Below are positions 55,910 to 64,000 of a DNA stretch of 64,000 nt, piece by piece. Below the pieces are notes generated by a model. That model saw only the letters and a list, made by a program, of their open reading frames with translations. It had not been told where the DNA came from and made no database searches. Position 1 is the first letter of the stretch, and every line of letters begins with the position of its first letter. The translations under genes were made by a program, and so were the position numbers. The stretch comes from Teredinibacter waterburyi. GTDB lineage: Bacteria > Pseudomonadota > Gammaproteobacteria > Pseudomonadales > Cellvibrionaceae. The DNA lies in assembly GCF_001922985.1 (NCBI RefSeq), contig NZ_MRUH01000165.1, positions 124,001 through 188,000 on the forward strand. Reading direction: 5' to 3'.

Positions 55910-56188
55910 ATATATTCCAAAAAGGGCTGTGCATTAGTGGTGAGCCTTAGTTCGCATAACACGGCTAAACTGAGCCACCCCGTGATTATAGAGCGTCAGA
56001 CATGCACATAGAATAGCTAATACCTTCATTTACTTTGGTTTCGACCCCTAATTCCACGCTGGATGGTACCCACAACCCGTGCAAATCATTGTTTCCTATG
56101 CGAGCGCCGGAGTTGCCCTAGGGAGCCAACTATACACCCTCCTGCAAAATCACCTTAGTTAAGGTACAACAGCGATATAGCCCGAACA

Positions 56189-57064
56189 TCACTCAGAAAT
56201 ACGACTTAGTTTATCTTTAGCCGTCTTATACAGCTCCTTAGTTACGCTTTCCGCTTCACTGGCAACCTCACCTAAATCTGCAGCGATTTGTTGAGACTTA
56301 TCTAGCGAAACATCTAAGTAATTCTTGAATTCGGCGTTTTCTGGCTTGTTTACAAACTTAGATACTTGCTCGCTAAAGTAAGTTTCGCCAATGCCAAATA
56401 CAACCTTAATATCCTTTGTGTATATTATAAATATAAACAGTGATGTGGTTATTGGTAGAGCGAAATCAAAGAGAAATCGGTAATTACCTATAAATATCAA
56501 CCATAGATCCACTAATTTAGGCCCACGTAAAAATTCGTTATTGTCCGTGATTTTTGACTCATTCCGCGACCGTAGATAATCAAATAAAAGGTTGTGAGCG
56601 TACTCAACAAAAGAATAAAGGGCGAAAAATGCCAGTATTCCTTTGGCGGCCTCATTTATTTGATCGTTACTGGCTTTAAACATTGCCGCAACGTCCAAAT
56701 TAAAATTTTCGATAAGGAAAACAAGAAAAAATGCGAAAAATAGATTTCTTCGATGCGCCATGCTTTGGCTAGAAAGTGATATTAAGCCGATACGCCTAAA
56801 TAAAAGTAATACATACAGTATAAAAACAATGAATGCCACCGCGTAATAATACCGAGGGTCAAGATTAGAAAGGTATACATAGCCAGCTTTGCCTACACCA
56901 ACGACAATTAAAATTACTACAGCGGGGATACCGATAAAAACAGCCACCACAATACTTAAAACTATACCAACCCCTAACAACCCCAACATCAAGAAGCCAG
57001 CATGCTCAAGCCAACTTCTCCAATCTACTCTTCGAAACCACGCTTTTAATGATTCAACATCCAT
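56189..57064 (-). CDS. Multi-spanning membrane protein of unknown function
   Basis: The protein has 291 residues. Hydrophobic segments are seen at about 18-45, 47-65, 70-90, 105-130, 135-160 and 190-215, with a charged, helical C-terminal tail of ~70 residues (LDVSLDKSQQIAADLGEVASEAESVTKELYKTAKDKLSRISE) that may form a coiled coil. No family was recognised. AT-richer than the 5' half of the window. The LysE gene upstream is on the same strand, 49 bp away. Confidence 0.65.
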   Translation of the reverse strand: MDVESLKAWFRRVDWRSWLEHAGFLMLGLLGVGIVLSIVVAVFIGIPAVVILIVVGVGKAGYVYLSNLDPRYYYAVAFIVFILYVLLLFRRIGLISLSSQSMAHRRNLFFAFFLVFLIENFNLDVAAMFKASNDQINEAAKGILAFFALYSFVEYAHNLLFDYLRSRNESKITDNNEFLRGPKLVDLWLIFIGNYRFLFDFALPITTSLFIFIIYTKDIKVVFGIGETYFSEQVSKFVNKPENAEFKNYLDVSLDKSQQIAADLGEVASEAESVTKELYKTAKDKLSRISE

Positions 57065-57112
57065 TTGCTTTAATTCCCTTTTTTAAAACATGTTAGCCAT
57101 GATCGAAACTTT

Positions 57113-57721
57113 TCAAACTACAACATCAAAATCAGAGAATGCCATCGGTATAACGGATAGCGCGAGCAGCAATGCCATCAATATATTGAAATAGTGGATA
57201 CGCTTGCCCGAACCTAAGAACCGCTGTAGACCTTGACCTAAGATCAACCAAACGGCCATGCATATAAAGCCCATTAAAAAATAGACCGCAATAATTACCG
57301 CTACACTTAATTTGACGTTATCGGGGATTGTGAACGCGGCGAGCGCACCAACGGCAATGACCCAGGCTTTTGGATTTAACCATTGAAAGGCCGCCGCTTG
57401 TAAAAACGTAAAGGGTTCTCTTATTTTTTTGGCGGCGCTCGGGTTTCCCGCATTGCCTATCTTCCATGAGAGATAGAGCAAATAGGTGATACCGAGAACT
57501 TTCAGATACAGATAGGCACTTGGATACTCCGCAAATAAAGCACCGATTCCAAAACCTACCACAGCGACCATAACAGGGAAGCCAATGCAGATACCAAAAT
57601 AGTGAGGCAAAGACCTTCGTATTCCATGATTTAAACCCGACGCCAGCAACATCATATTGTTGGGGCCGGGCGTAATTCCCGCCACAAAGGTGAATGTTAT
57701 TAGCGACAAGTAGTATTCCAT
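57113..57721 (-). CDS. LysE/RhtB-family amino-acid exporter
   Basis: The 202-residue inner-membrane protein has about six helices. The family start ITFTFVAGITPGPNNMMLLASGLNHG and the conserved FQWLNPKAWVIAVGA are present. It should export an amino acid or a small related metabolite by proton exchange; the substrate is not predictable. Confidence 0.9.
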   Translation of the reverse strand: MEYYLSLITFTFVAGITPGPNNMMLLASGLNHGIRRSLPHYFGICIGFPVMVAVVGFGIGALFAEYPSAYLYLKVLGITYLLYLSWKIGNAGNPSAAKKIREPFTFLQAAAFQWLNPKAWVIAVGALAAFTIPDNVKLSVAVIIAVYFLMGFICMAVWLILGQGLQRFLGSGKRIHYFNILMALLLALSVIPMAFSDFDVVV

Positions 57722-57844
57722 ACAAGGGCTTCACTCTTTGGCTATCGGCAAAACGCCACTCTAATCTACTGGTAGGCTAGCACGCGCGAAACTAACATGC
57801 CAAGCCCCCTCTCTAGACAGCCAGACAAACTCCCAACATGAGCG

Positions 57845-58984
57845 CTACCTAATATCGACAATAATTCTATCCACTATCGTTAACGCCGTTGTCATATTTT
57901 CAACGTTGGTGTCAATTAATCCATCTTGACCAGAGTGATGGCCATGACCAACTATGCTCATGGGATACAGTGTTGTAGGTGAGCTAAAGTCGATTTGGGT
58001 ACGATAAATTACCGAAGGTTGCGCGCTAAAACCGTCACCGGAATAGACTTCATCATCCGGAAACCTATCACTAGAATAATATTCGTTAAAATCAAACGAC
58101 TGATTTATTTCGAAAAACACATTGTATTTATCTGTGCTCTGATCCTCTATCTTTTGTGACATCAGGTAGTTGTCTAGTACCGTAGCACCGGTGTACGCAT
58201 CCAAACCAACACCTTCACCGCCACTACTATCACCACCGTTCAAACCGTGGCGATTTATCTTATGTAAGAAAACCGGTAATGACTCCGGCCTAAACTTATT
58301 GTTATTGGCGCTTTCATCGTATTGCTCTGAGAATAGGCTCTCAAACTTAAACCCTATATTATCAAATGGATTAGATTTCAATATCGTCGATTTGTCGGCC
58401 AACCAAACCTTATTATTGAACGAATTTGTAGCTACGCTGCCAGTTACAAATAGAGGCTGAACAAATGATCCGTCCAATTTTTCAACCCAAATAGCATATT
58501 GTGGCCAATGAAATGAACTACCCACTTTAAAATCAATTTTTATATCTCGACCAAATGAATCCCCGCCTACATCCAACAACTTATAATGGAAACTAGACAC
58601 ACCCTTAATTGCGCTATCGTCCGTCAGTCGTAATTTTGTACCCCATTGATGAAACGCTTTAAACGGTTCAAACTCGATTATTGCCAGCACCAAGAGACCA
58701 GTCGAAAATACAATAGCGACCAAAGAAGATAAGGCATACTTTGAACGGAGGACAAATAAACTTCTTGGGGAGAGATACTTCTTAAGTGGACCATAGTTGT
58801 TAACAGCATGCCAAATAGCAAAACTTAGAAAAATAAAGCCTACAACAGTATGAACAGTAGCTACTTTATTACTATAACGACTTATGAACATTAGAATAGA
58901 CGTTGTCAAAATGACAAGCGAGGTTAAGAATACAACTACGGTAATTACAGTTCGACGACTTATAGAGACACCCATCACTTTCAT
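57845..58984 (-). CDS. Membrane protein with DUF4405-like helices and large periplasmic domain
   Basis: The protein has 379 residues. Three helices at about 12-32, 42-60 and 88-108, with His residues in HTVVGFIFLSFAIWHAVNNYGPL, resemble the cytochrome b561/DUF4405-type membrane part, where such histidines hold heme. The remaining ~270 residues are probably periplasmic and include PQYAIWVEKLDGSFVQPLFVTGSVA, a segment like that of DUF2271-type proteins. The role may be redox-linked, which is inference. The gene stands alone in an AT-rich neighbourhood. Confidence 0.55.
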   Translation of the reverse strand: MKVMGVSISRRTVITVVVFLTSLVILTTSILMFISRYSNKVATVHTVVGFIFLSFAIWHAVNNYGPLKKYLSPRSLFVLRSKYALSSLVAIVFSTGLLVLAIIEFEPFKAFHQWGTKLRLTDDSAIKGVSSFHYKLLDVGGDSFGRDIKIDFKVGSSFHWPQYAIWVEKLDGSFVQPLFVTGSVATNSFNNKVWLADKSTILKSNPFDNIGFKFESLFSEQYDESANNNKFRPESLPVFLHKINRHGLNGGDSSGGEGVGLDAYTGATVLDNYLMSQKIEDQSTDKYNVFFEINQSFDFNEYYSSDRFPDDEVYSGDGFSAQPSVIYRTQIDFSSPTTLYPMSIVGHGHHSGQDGLIDTNVENMTTALTIVDRIIVDIR

Positions 58985-59214
58985 TCCCTGAATAAAATAA
59001 TCTCATTGGAGGTCGAAAATGATAATTAAGTTCAACTTTTTATAGGTGTTCGATTAAATGTATTTAAAAATCCACAGAGTTAAACTCATATCAACAGATG
59101 AAATCCCGTAACATTAAAGCAATTAATGCGTTTAATAATTGAATCCTAATATATTTATGCAATGTATGATGTATATAAATTGCGCGACATATGACCTCGC
59201 GACCTACAATATAT

Positions 59215-59236
59215 TAAGCGGGGAACTCCCCGCTTA
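59215..59236. terminator. Hairpin after the HsdR-N-like gene
   Basis: TAAGCGGGGA / TCCCCGCTTA, a perfect palindromic stem with a very short loop, 45 bp beyond the stop of the minus-strand gene. It has no clear T tract. The surrounding 300 bp (58985-59280) are AT-rich without other features. Confidence 0.5.
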
Positions 59237-59280
59237 GACTATCGATAGCCCACCTATTTAGAGCAAAATCCTTCAGTTCT

Positions 59281-60366
59281 TTACTCGTAAAATCCAACGG
59301 TAGTGATAAGTGCATCGCTAAACTTGAAAATATCGTCTATCTCTTCAATAGGATAGCGCGTCTCTTGTTTATCTACATTAAATATACCGATGTACTTTTG
59401 TTTTGCATTAAAGTGAAGACGACAAATAGGCTTTCGATTGTTGTCGTCGAGTAAAACACCGAAGTAGCTCTGAGTGTCCCTAGCGATAATCCGATCCACG
59501 CTAACACCCTGCCTTACAATCGCTTTGACCACGTTGAAGGCGTCTTTCTCATCATCGGTTGTTACTACTTTTGATTCTTCCTCTCCAGAATATTCGATAG
59601 CCTCTGACTCGCCTGCATCTTGCTTCATTTCTGCAAGCGCAGATTTAACATCTGGTCCCATCGCAGACTTTAAACGCTCATTGATACTGTCGTTTAGGAA
59701 TTGCTTCAATGCTTTCACTGTTATTTCATGAAACTGTGCTCGGACCTTAGCCGTAAGAGGGCCCTCATAAACTCTCGAGGCAAAAAACTTAACGAAGTCC
59801 TCTTCAGGCTCATCGAACTGCTGATGCAGTAATCTCTTAATCTGGCTTAGATACTTAAGCTCGCCAGCAGCATCTACTATAGAGTCCACATCAAAAGACG
59901 ACTTAGTTAACTTTTTAACCTCAGGAACAATATGGTCATCTATATCCTCTAGGTCTAGAACTAAAAATGGCTTTTCATCCATTTTATTCGGTGCATCAAG
60001 ATCGGTATAAAACTGATATACCGTCCCGTTAGTCAAAATTGCAATCCTTGCATTCGTAACCGAAAAATATCGAAATAGTTGACTAGCATGCTTAGATGCC
60101 AGCTTTTCCCCATACTTTTTACACTCAATAAGTATCTGTACTTCTCCATCCTTAATTAAGGCGTAATCAACTTTTTCGCCTTTTTTTGTTCCCGTGTCTG
60201 CCGTAAATTCGGGGATGACCTCACTAGGATCAAAAACATCGTAACCTAATACGGAATGTAGAAACGGCATAACTAAAGCGTTCTTAGTTGCCTCTTCGGT
60301 TACTAAACTCCCTGCAACCTGTGTAGCTTTTTTAGATAGTCCCTGTAACCTTTCTATAAAGTCCAT
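59281..60366 (-). CDS. Orphan HsdR N-terminal-like nuclease-domain protein
   Basis: The protein has 361 residues. The N-terminal 150 residues match the type I restriction HsdR_N fold: EEATKNALVMPFLHSVLGYDVFDPSEVIPEFTAD, then the PD-(D/E)xK residues Asp67 (EKVDYAL) and Glu81-x-Lys83 (LIECKKYG), then QLFRYFSVTNARIAILTNG. No helicase/translocase domain follows and no hsdM or hsdS is adjacent. The C-terminal half ends in a small beta domain (YFGVLLDDNNRKPICRLHFN). It may be a stand-alone defence or DNA-repair nuclease. GGAGGGATA precedes the ATG. Confidence 0.8.
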   Translation of the reverse strand: MDFIERLQGLSKKATQVAGSLVTEEATKNALVMPFLHSVLGYDVFDPSEVIPEFTADTGTKKGEKVDYALIKDGEVQILIECKKYGEKLASKHASQLFRYFSVTNARIAILTNGTVYQFYTDLDAPNKMDEKPFLVLDLEDIDDHIVPEVKKLTKSSFDVDSIVDAAGELKYLSQIKRLLHQQFDEPEEDFVKFFASRVYEGPLTAKVRAQFHEITVKALKQFLNDSINERLKSAMGPDVKSALAEMKQDAGESEAIEYSGEEESKVVTTDDEKDAFNVVKAIVRQGVSVDRIIARDTQSYFGVLLDDNNRKPICRLHFNAKQKYIGIFNVDKQETRYPIEEIDDIFKFSDALITTVGFYE

Positions 60367-60690
60367 TATCCCTCCAAATTATCTTTGATTGTCACTTAAT
60401 TGAATTAGTCCTACCTTGCCTAAAGATAAGATTCATCTACCCCTGCGGCTACGGACCTATACCCAACACAATTAACCTACCCCTAAAGCATCGCGTAATA
60501 ACATCGCCCAACCACTTCGGTGTATCCATTATTCTCATTCGCAATTAAACGTCCCTAGCGCTATTTTTAGCTGCGCCACAAGCTTTTGTAACAGTCCAAC
60601 AGCGTTGATTCAAGTTTTTTTTCTTACATAAAAAAGCCAAGTTCTCGGCTCGGCGATTTACGGCGTGTTCGATAGTTAGGTGGCCAACGC

Positions 60691-60714
60691 AAAAAGGGCC
60701 CAAATGGGCCCTTT
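60691..60714 (-). terminator. Terminator after the ice-binding lipoprotein gene
   Basis: AAAGGGCCC-AAAT-GGGCCCTTT, with T5 on the minus strand, lies 37 bp past the stop codon. The 385-bp gap between 60366 and 60751 holds nothing else that was recognised. Confidence 0.85.
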
Positions 60715-60750
60715 ATTATTACTGCGCTTTCACACGCGTTGACGCATAAC

Positions 60751-62214
60751 CTACTGAGCTGGTTCGGTTACTGCATTTTGGTCGAGCGTTACCGCTGTCT
60801 GCGATAGTAATCGGCCATTAACGGTTGAGCGCGTATTTACCGTAATACCTTTTTCAGCAAGGATTACACCTTCGAAATGTGCGTCTGTACCTATAGCTAC
60901 ACCGGTACCACCGCTAACTTGCCAGAAGATATTTTTAGCGAGCGCACCACCAGCGAGAAGGATACTGCTGTTGTCGGCTTGGGTTATATCACCTGCAATT
61001 TGAAATATCCAAACGTCGTTCGGCCCACCAGACAACGTTACGTCGGTAGAAATCAATACACCTGTGCCCCACTTATAAAGACCGGGTAGCAATGTCTCAC
61101 CACTAATATCACCCTCATGCAGCTCGGTAAAATCGGGGGTTGTTCTGCCAGCTGCCTCGTTGTAGGCGGTGCCCATGTCGAGAACGGCATTCGCTACTAG
61201 AGTGTTGTCGGGTGATGTACCTTTATAACAAGGGATAACGCCACTACCGGTATAGCCTGCATCAGAGCCGTAGATCGCTCCCACAATTTCTGTACAGAAA
61301 ACATTATCCATTGCCGCGCCTGTGATTGGGCTTGCACCAATGTCTCCGGTAATTGCCGATGTTGGAACGTTGGTAATACCTGTTTTACTCAGGATGACGA
61401 AGTCGCCCGCGGTACGAAGATTAACGGCGGCTGGGCCAACAGCTACTGAACTACCGGTGGTAAAACTCCATACAACATTGGCCGCAAGTGCATTGCCAGA
61501 TAGATCAGTAATGCCTGTTGTAAGCGTTGCCGTATAAGTGGTGCTAGCAGTCAAGTTACTGTCGGGCGTAAAGGTCGCTACCTGATTGTCATAGCTCACT
61601 GTACCAGCAATTTGTATGTTGCTTTCACTTAGCATAAAGGTCGATTCATCTACAGTAGTGGGATCTAGCGCCTCACTAAAGTTGGCGCTAACACTGCCAT
61701 TAAGTTCAAAACCCGTAACTGCATCCGCAGGGTTTTTAGAACTTTCGGTCGGCGGGGTGACGTCTACTGCAACTCCGCTGGTAAAGCTCCATACATAGTC
61801 TTCTGCAAGTGCAGTGCCTACAGAATTTGTAACCTCCATAGTCAATGTTACTGTGTATAGAGTGCTAGGCGTTAACGCGCTGCCAGGGGTAAAGATTGCA
61901 ATATTCGATGCGGTATCAAAAGTCACGACTCCCGTTAATGCGGCTTCGTTTGCGCCCATGACGGTAAAGCTTTGAGCGTTAATCGTTGTGGCATCCATCG
62001 CCTCGCTGAAAGTGGCGGTCACTATGCTGTTCAGTGCTAATTCTAGCTCGGCATTAAGTGGAGTGGTTGCAGTAACCGTGGCAGAAACAGGTTCTGGCTC
62101 AGGCGTGGGTACGGGCGCATTGTCATTATCGCCACCGCATGCCGTCATAAGCATAGGAAGTAGGAATGCAGACACCCATAAATTTCGACTGAAATATTTT
62201 TTCCAGGTATTCAT
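60751..62214 (-). CDS. Ice-binding (DUF3494) lipoprotein with two Big_5 domains
   Basis: The protein has 487 residues with lipobox MTAC (Cys26). Two Ig-like Big_5 domains (about 48-152 and 155-255; TPLNAELELALNSIVTATFSEAMD, VSANFSEALDPTTVDESTF) form a stalk. The C-terminal ~225 residues are a DUF3494 ice-binding domain: DFVILSKTGITNVPTSAITGDIGASP, DMGTAYNEAAGR, LPGLYKWGTGVLIST, VWIFQIAGDI, NIFWQVSGGTGVAIGT, FEGVILAEKGITVNTRSTVNGRLLSQTAVTL. Such proteins adsorb to ice and protect cells or hold them at ice. Surface anchoring on an Ig stalk suggests an ice adhesin. GGAGA precedes the ATG. Confidence 0.92.
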   Translation of the reverse strand: MNTWKKYFSRNLWVSAFLLPMLMTACGGDNDNAPVPTPEPEPVSATVTATTPLNAELELALNSIVTATFSEAMDATTINAQSFTVMGANEAALTGVVTFDTASNIAIFTPGSALTPSTLYTVTLTMEVTNSVGTALAEDYVWSFTSGVAVDVTPPTESSKNPADAVTGFELNGSVSANFSEALDPTTVDESTFMLSESNIQIAGTVSYDNQVATFTPDSNLTASTTYTATLTTGITDLSGNALAANVVWSFTTGSSVAVGPAAVNLRTAGDFVILSKTGITNVPTSAITGDIGASPITGAAMDNVFCTEIVGAIYGSDAGYTGSGVIPCYKGTSPDNTLVANAVLDMGTAYNEAAGRTTPDFTELHEGDISGETLLPGLYKWGTGVLISTDVTLSGGPNDVWIFQIAGDITQADNSSILLAGGALAKNIFWQVSGGTGVAIGTDAHFEGVILAEKGITVNTRSTVNGRLLSQTAVTLDQNAVTEPAQ

Positions 62215-62613
62215 TTTTTTCTCCGAAGGGAAGTGTTTTATTGCAGACGTAAAGTCATAGCAATACCTGACTTGATAAAGTCATTATTCTCTGCGAAAGA
62301 TTGTCTTTAAGCAGTACGAGACGACTCAATGTTCTCTACATTGTTTCGCGCTGTTAAATGATTGTGTGTGAGAGTTAAAGAGAGATATTGTCCACCTAGC
62401 ACTCGGGCCTCAGGCGGGAGGGGGTAACCATCATGCGCCTTTATTGCGACAATAGGTGAATTATTTTAGCATAGCTTTAATTAATAGATTATCTACGACG
62501 TATTCTTCTGCTAAATGTTTTTTGTTTTTAAAAAAACATAACGTCTGCCGCTATAATCGACTAAGAGGCGAGAATTAGGGTCAAAAGCGAGCGAGGGCTA
62601 TAGTAAGCGAGGG

Positions 62614-62652
62614 GGCGTTGGCGCAAAAGCACAGGGCTGCGCCGCCATTTTT
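62614..62652 (+). terminator. Terminator-like hairpin without an assigned gene
   Basis: Stem GGCGCA / TGCGCC with outer GGC/GCC pairing and T5 on the plus strand. No plus-strand gene lies upstream within 500 bp. The 62215-62719 gap otherwise shows nothing recognisable; a short unannotated RNA ending here is possible. Confidence 0.35.
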
Positions 62653-62719
62653 ACGGGGGATTTTTCTGAGCTAAATTCGATTTAACGCTTTCAACATACA
62701 GCGTCTTATTAGCAACATA

Positions 62720-63133
62720 TCATTCTAGCGTTTCAAGCAGGCCATTTATTTCCACTTTCAGCTCATTGTCTTCAATTTTGTTAGCACTAACTTTAGCCGC
62801 CTGAAGGTTCTTTAGAGCAGCATCATTCAAACCCAGCTCCAATTGTAATCTCGCCATCGAGAATCTTATCGACGATATGTGGTCTTTCGAATTAATAGCA
62901 ATAGATTTCTCAAGCGCTTTTTCGTATATCGCTAAGGACTCTTCTAACTCTTCGGTAAAGTCAGCGAGTGTTTCCCACTGCACGGGATGATCCTTATCGC
63001 TATTTTCGTTATCGGTACAAATCGCTTTTAATTCAGTATAGTGCGAATCGAATTTCTCTCTATTATTTTTATTGGCGGCCGCCATTAGCTTTTCTGCCAA
63101 ACCGTGAACTGACTTATATATTTTGGTGTTCAT
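62720..63133 (-). CDS. TPR-like helical protein of unknown function
   Basis: The 137-residue protein is nearly all helical. EESLAIYEKALEKSIAINSKDHISSIRFSMARLQLELGLNDAALKNLQAAKVSA has the A/L/Y spacing of tetratricopeptide repeats. No signal peptide or membrane helix is present. It is probably a protein-binding module. It is preceded by the tautomerase-family gene on the same strand. Confidence 0.7.
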   Translation of the reverse strand: MNTKIYKSVHGLAEKLMAAANKNNREKFDSHYTELKAICTDNENSDKDHPVQWETLADFTEELEESLAIYEKALEKSIAINSKDHISSIRFSMARLQLELGLNDAALKNLQAAKVSANKIEDNELKVEINGLLETLE

Positions 63134-63164
63134 AATCTCGAATTACCTTGCGCAATAGTATTTT

Positions 63165-63551
63165 TCATACATTAACCTTGTACTTCAAGTCACTCACTTC
63201 ATCACCAGTGATACCTCGAAAGCCCCACTGATAAGGCGCTTGTTCTTTAATGACAATCTCCACATCCATCGGCGCTATAGCCAACTTCACTTCTATTTCT
63301 TGAAATAGAGATTTGATAAGTTTTTTTTGGGTTTCAACTTTCCGGCCAGCCATCATATTTATTTCAATGACAGTATATGAATCTGTTCTGCCTCCAGGGT
63401 AATAAAAATCATCAGCATCCATAGGTATAAAGCGATGTGCTCGCTTATCTTCGGGCATTCCCAAAACTGATTGCATACATCCATGAATCACATCGGACAG
63501 CAAGCCTTTAATTGGATTAAGTCGTTCCTTGATACCATATATTACAATCAT
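63165..63551 (-). CDS. Tautomerase-family protein
   Basis: The protein has 128 residues from the ATG at 63551 (MIVIYGIKERL), with AGGAAA about seven bases upstream; an earlier start at 63581 would add ten residues. GMPEDKRAHRFIPMDADDFYYP and YTVIEINMMAGRKVETQKKLIKSLFQEIEVKLAIAPMDVEIVI are typical of the Tautomerase_2 family. The catalytic N-terminal proline of 4-oxalocrotonate tautomerase-like enzymes is absent here (Ile follows Met), so activity may be lost or altered. Confidence 0.82.
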   Translation of the reverse strand: MIVIYGIKERLNPIKGLLSDVIHGCMQSVLGMPEDKRAHRFIPMDADDFYYPGGRTDSYTVIEINMMAGRKVETQKKLIKSLFQEIEVKLAIAPMDVEIVIKEQAPYQWGFRGITGDEVSDLKYKVNV

Positions 63552-63695
63552 CTGGATTTCCTGAAAAAAATAAAACCTCAAGCTGAGGTGTTTTTGAATA
63601 CAACCGCCGCAGAGAGATATCTCGAATAAAGTAAAATATCAGCGTAACGGTTAGATTAACGACAAAAATTGGCCTTTTTACAGCGCGCAACTCAA

Positions 63696-64000
63696 CTACA
63701 CCAACACCTGTCGTGTCGTCGCTATATAGTGATGAATCTGCTCTTCAATCTTGGTTTCAATCATACGCTCTGGACGGCAGCCATTTGGGCACGGCATCTT
63801 TGGGGTTGTACCAAACAACCGGCAAATCAATGGCCGCTCGCCGTATACCTCGCAACCATTCGGCCCCAAGTGTACGCATGTAAGAGCTTCTAATGCTGCA
63901 TCGTGTTCAGCGTCAGACTTGACCGGTAAACGCGACATTTCCTCCGAAGAAGTCGTAACCGGCCCACAACAATCGTGACAACCCGGTGTACACTCAAACG
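63696..64000 (-). CDS. YkgJ-family cysteine cluster protein (5' end beyond window)
   Basis: The frame is open through the window edge. Visible N-terminal part FECTPGCHDCCGPV carries the CxxxCxxCC cluster of YkgJ-type proteins, and further cysteines follow in ALTCVHLGPNGCEVYGERPLICRLFG and MPCPNGCRP. The family is thought to bind zinc or an iron-sulfur cluster; the function is not established. The ATG at 63938 is internal, since the cysteine cluster lies upstream of it. The true start is outside the window. Confidence 0.85.
   Translation of the reverse strand, partial: FECTPGCHDCCGPVTTSSEEMSRLPVKSDAEHDAALEALTCVHLGPNGCEVYGERPLICRLFGTTPKMPCPNGCRPERMIETKIEEQIHHYIATTRQVLV

Noticed and set aside
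62600-62650. c-di-GMP (GEMM) riboswitch
   Set aside because: Short fragments (GCGCAAAAG, GCACAGGGC) recall the motif, but they are in the wrong order and form a simple hairpin; no target gene follows.

Overview
The window looks like chromosome of a marine or aquatic gammaproteobacterium of the Cellvibrionaceae type (relatives: Cellvibrio, Saccharophagus, Teredinibacter). The evidence is secreted polysaccharidases built from catalytic domains, long polyserine linkers and CBM10 modules, a TonB-dependent receptor tied to a galactan locus, and housekeeping genes (nrdAB, argD, argF, gcvP, grxD) of gammaproteobacterial type. The exact genus cannot be read from the sequence. No rRNA, tRNA, CRISPR array, transposase or prophage was recognised.

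Layout. 1-6.4 kb (minus strand): truncated response regulator, membrane Ser/Thr kinase, a PepSY/FMN-binding pair behind a Fur-like palindrome, and an ankyrin membrane protein. 6.7-18.1 kb: a complete galactan-utilisation locus, with a secreted GH53-CBM10-CBM10 galactanase, TonB-dependent receptor, lipoprotein GH53, lipoprotein GH2 beta-galactosidase, GPH-type sugar symporter and LacI-family regulator. Together these can cut galactan outside, import oligomers, trim them in the envelope and carry the products inward. 18.1-21.1 kb: a FIST sensor coupled to a GGDEF/EAL protein. 21.3-24.8 kb: grxD, argD, argF and a lipoprotein. 25-30 kb: class Ia ribonucleotide reductase with DnaA and NrdR boxes far upstream. 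30.2-33 kb: small genes, a REC-GGDEF diguanylate cyclase, a CsrB/RsmZ-like small RNA not represented by any protein gene, and a Nudix hydrolase. 33.2-41.6 kb: gcvP, an OmpA/OprF-like porin, an SGNH hydrolase and an amiE-amiB pair.

42.6-49.4 kb: a xylan cluster of three GH11 xylanases (one fused to CBM60 and a CE4 deacetylase). All three genes share an upstream bipartite element, CTTATrGTT-N5-GACAATAT, four copies in total. 49.6-64 kb (mostly minus strand): stress and membrane genes (CPXCG protein, DUF202, quinone-oxidoreductase/ABM/HxlR module, S9 peptidase, half-length MarC protein, RRM protein, LysE exporter), an orphan HsdR-N-like nuclease, an ice-binding lipoprotein, a tautomerase-family protein and a partial YkgJ-type protein.

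The most notable unlisted items are the CsrB-like RNA (about 32181-32436), the shared xylanase element, and a 31-codon cationic repeat ORF that overlaps the start of the sugar symporter. All similarity statements come from recognising motifs by eye; no database search was run.
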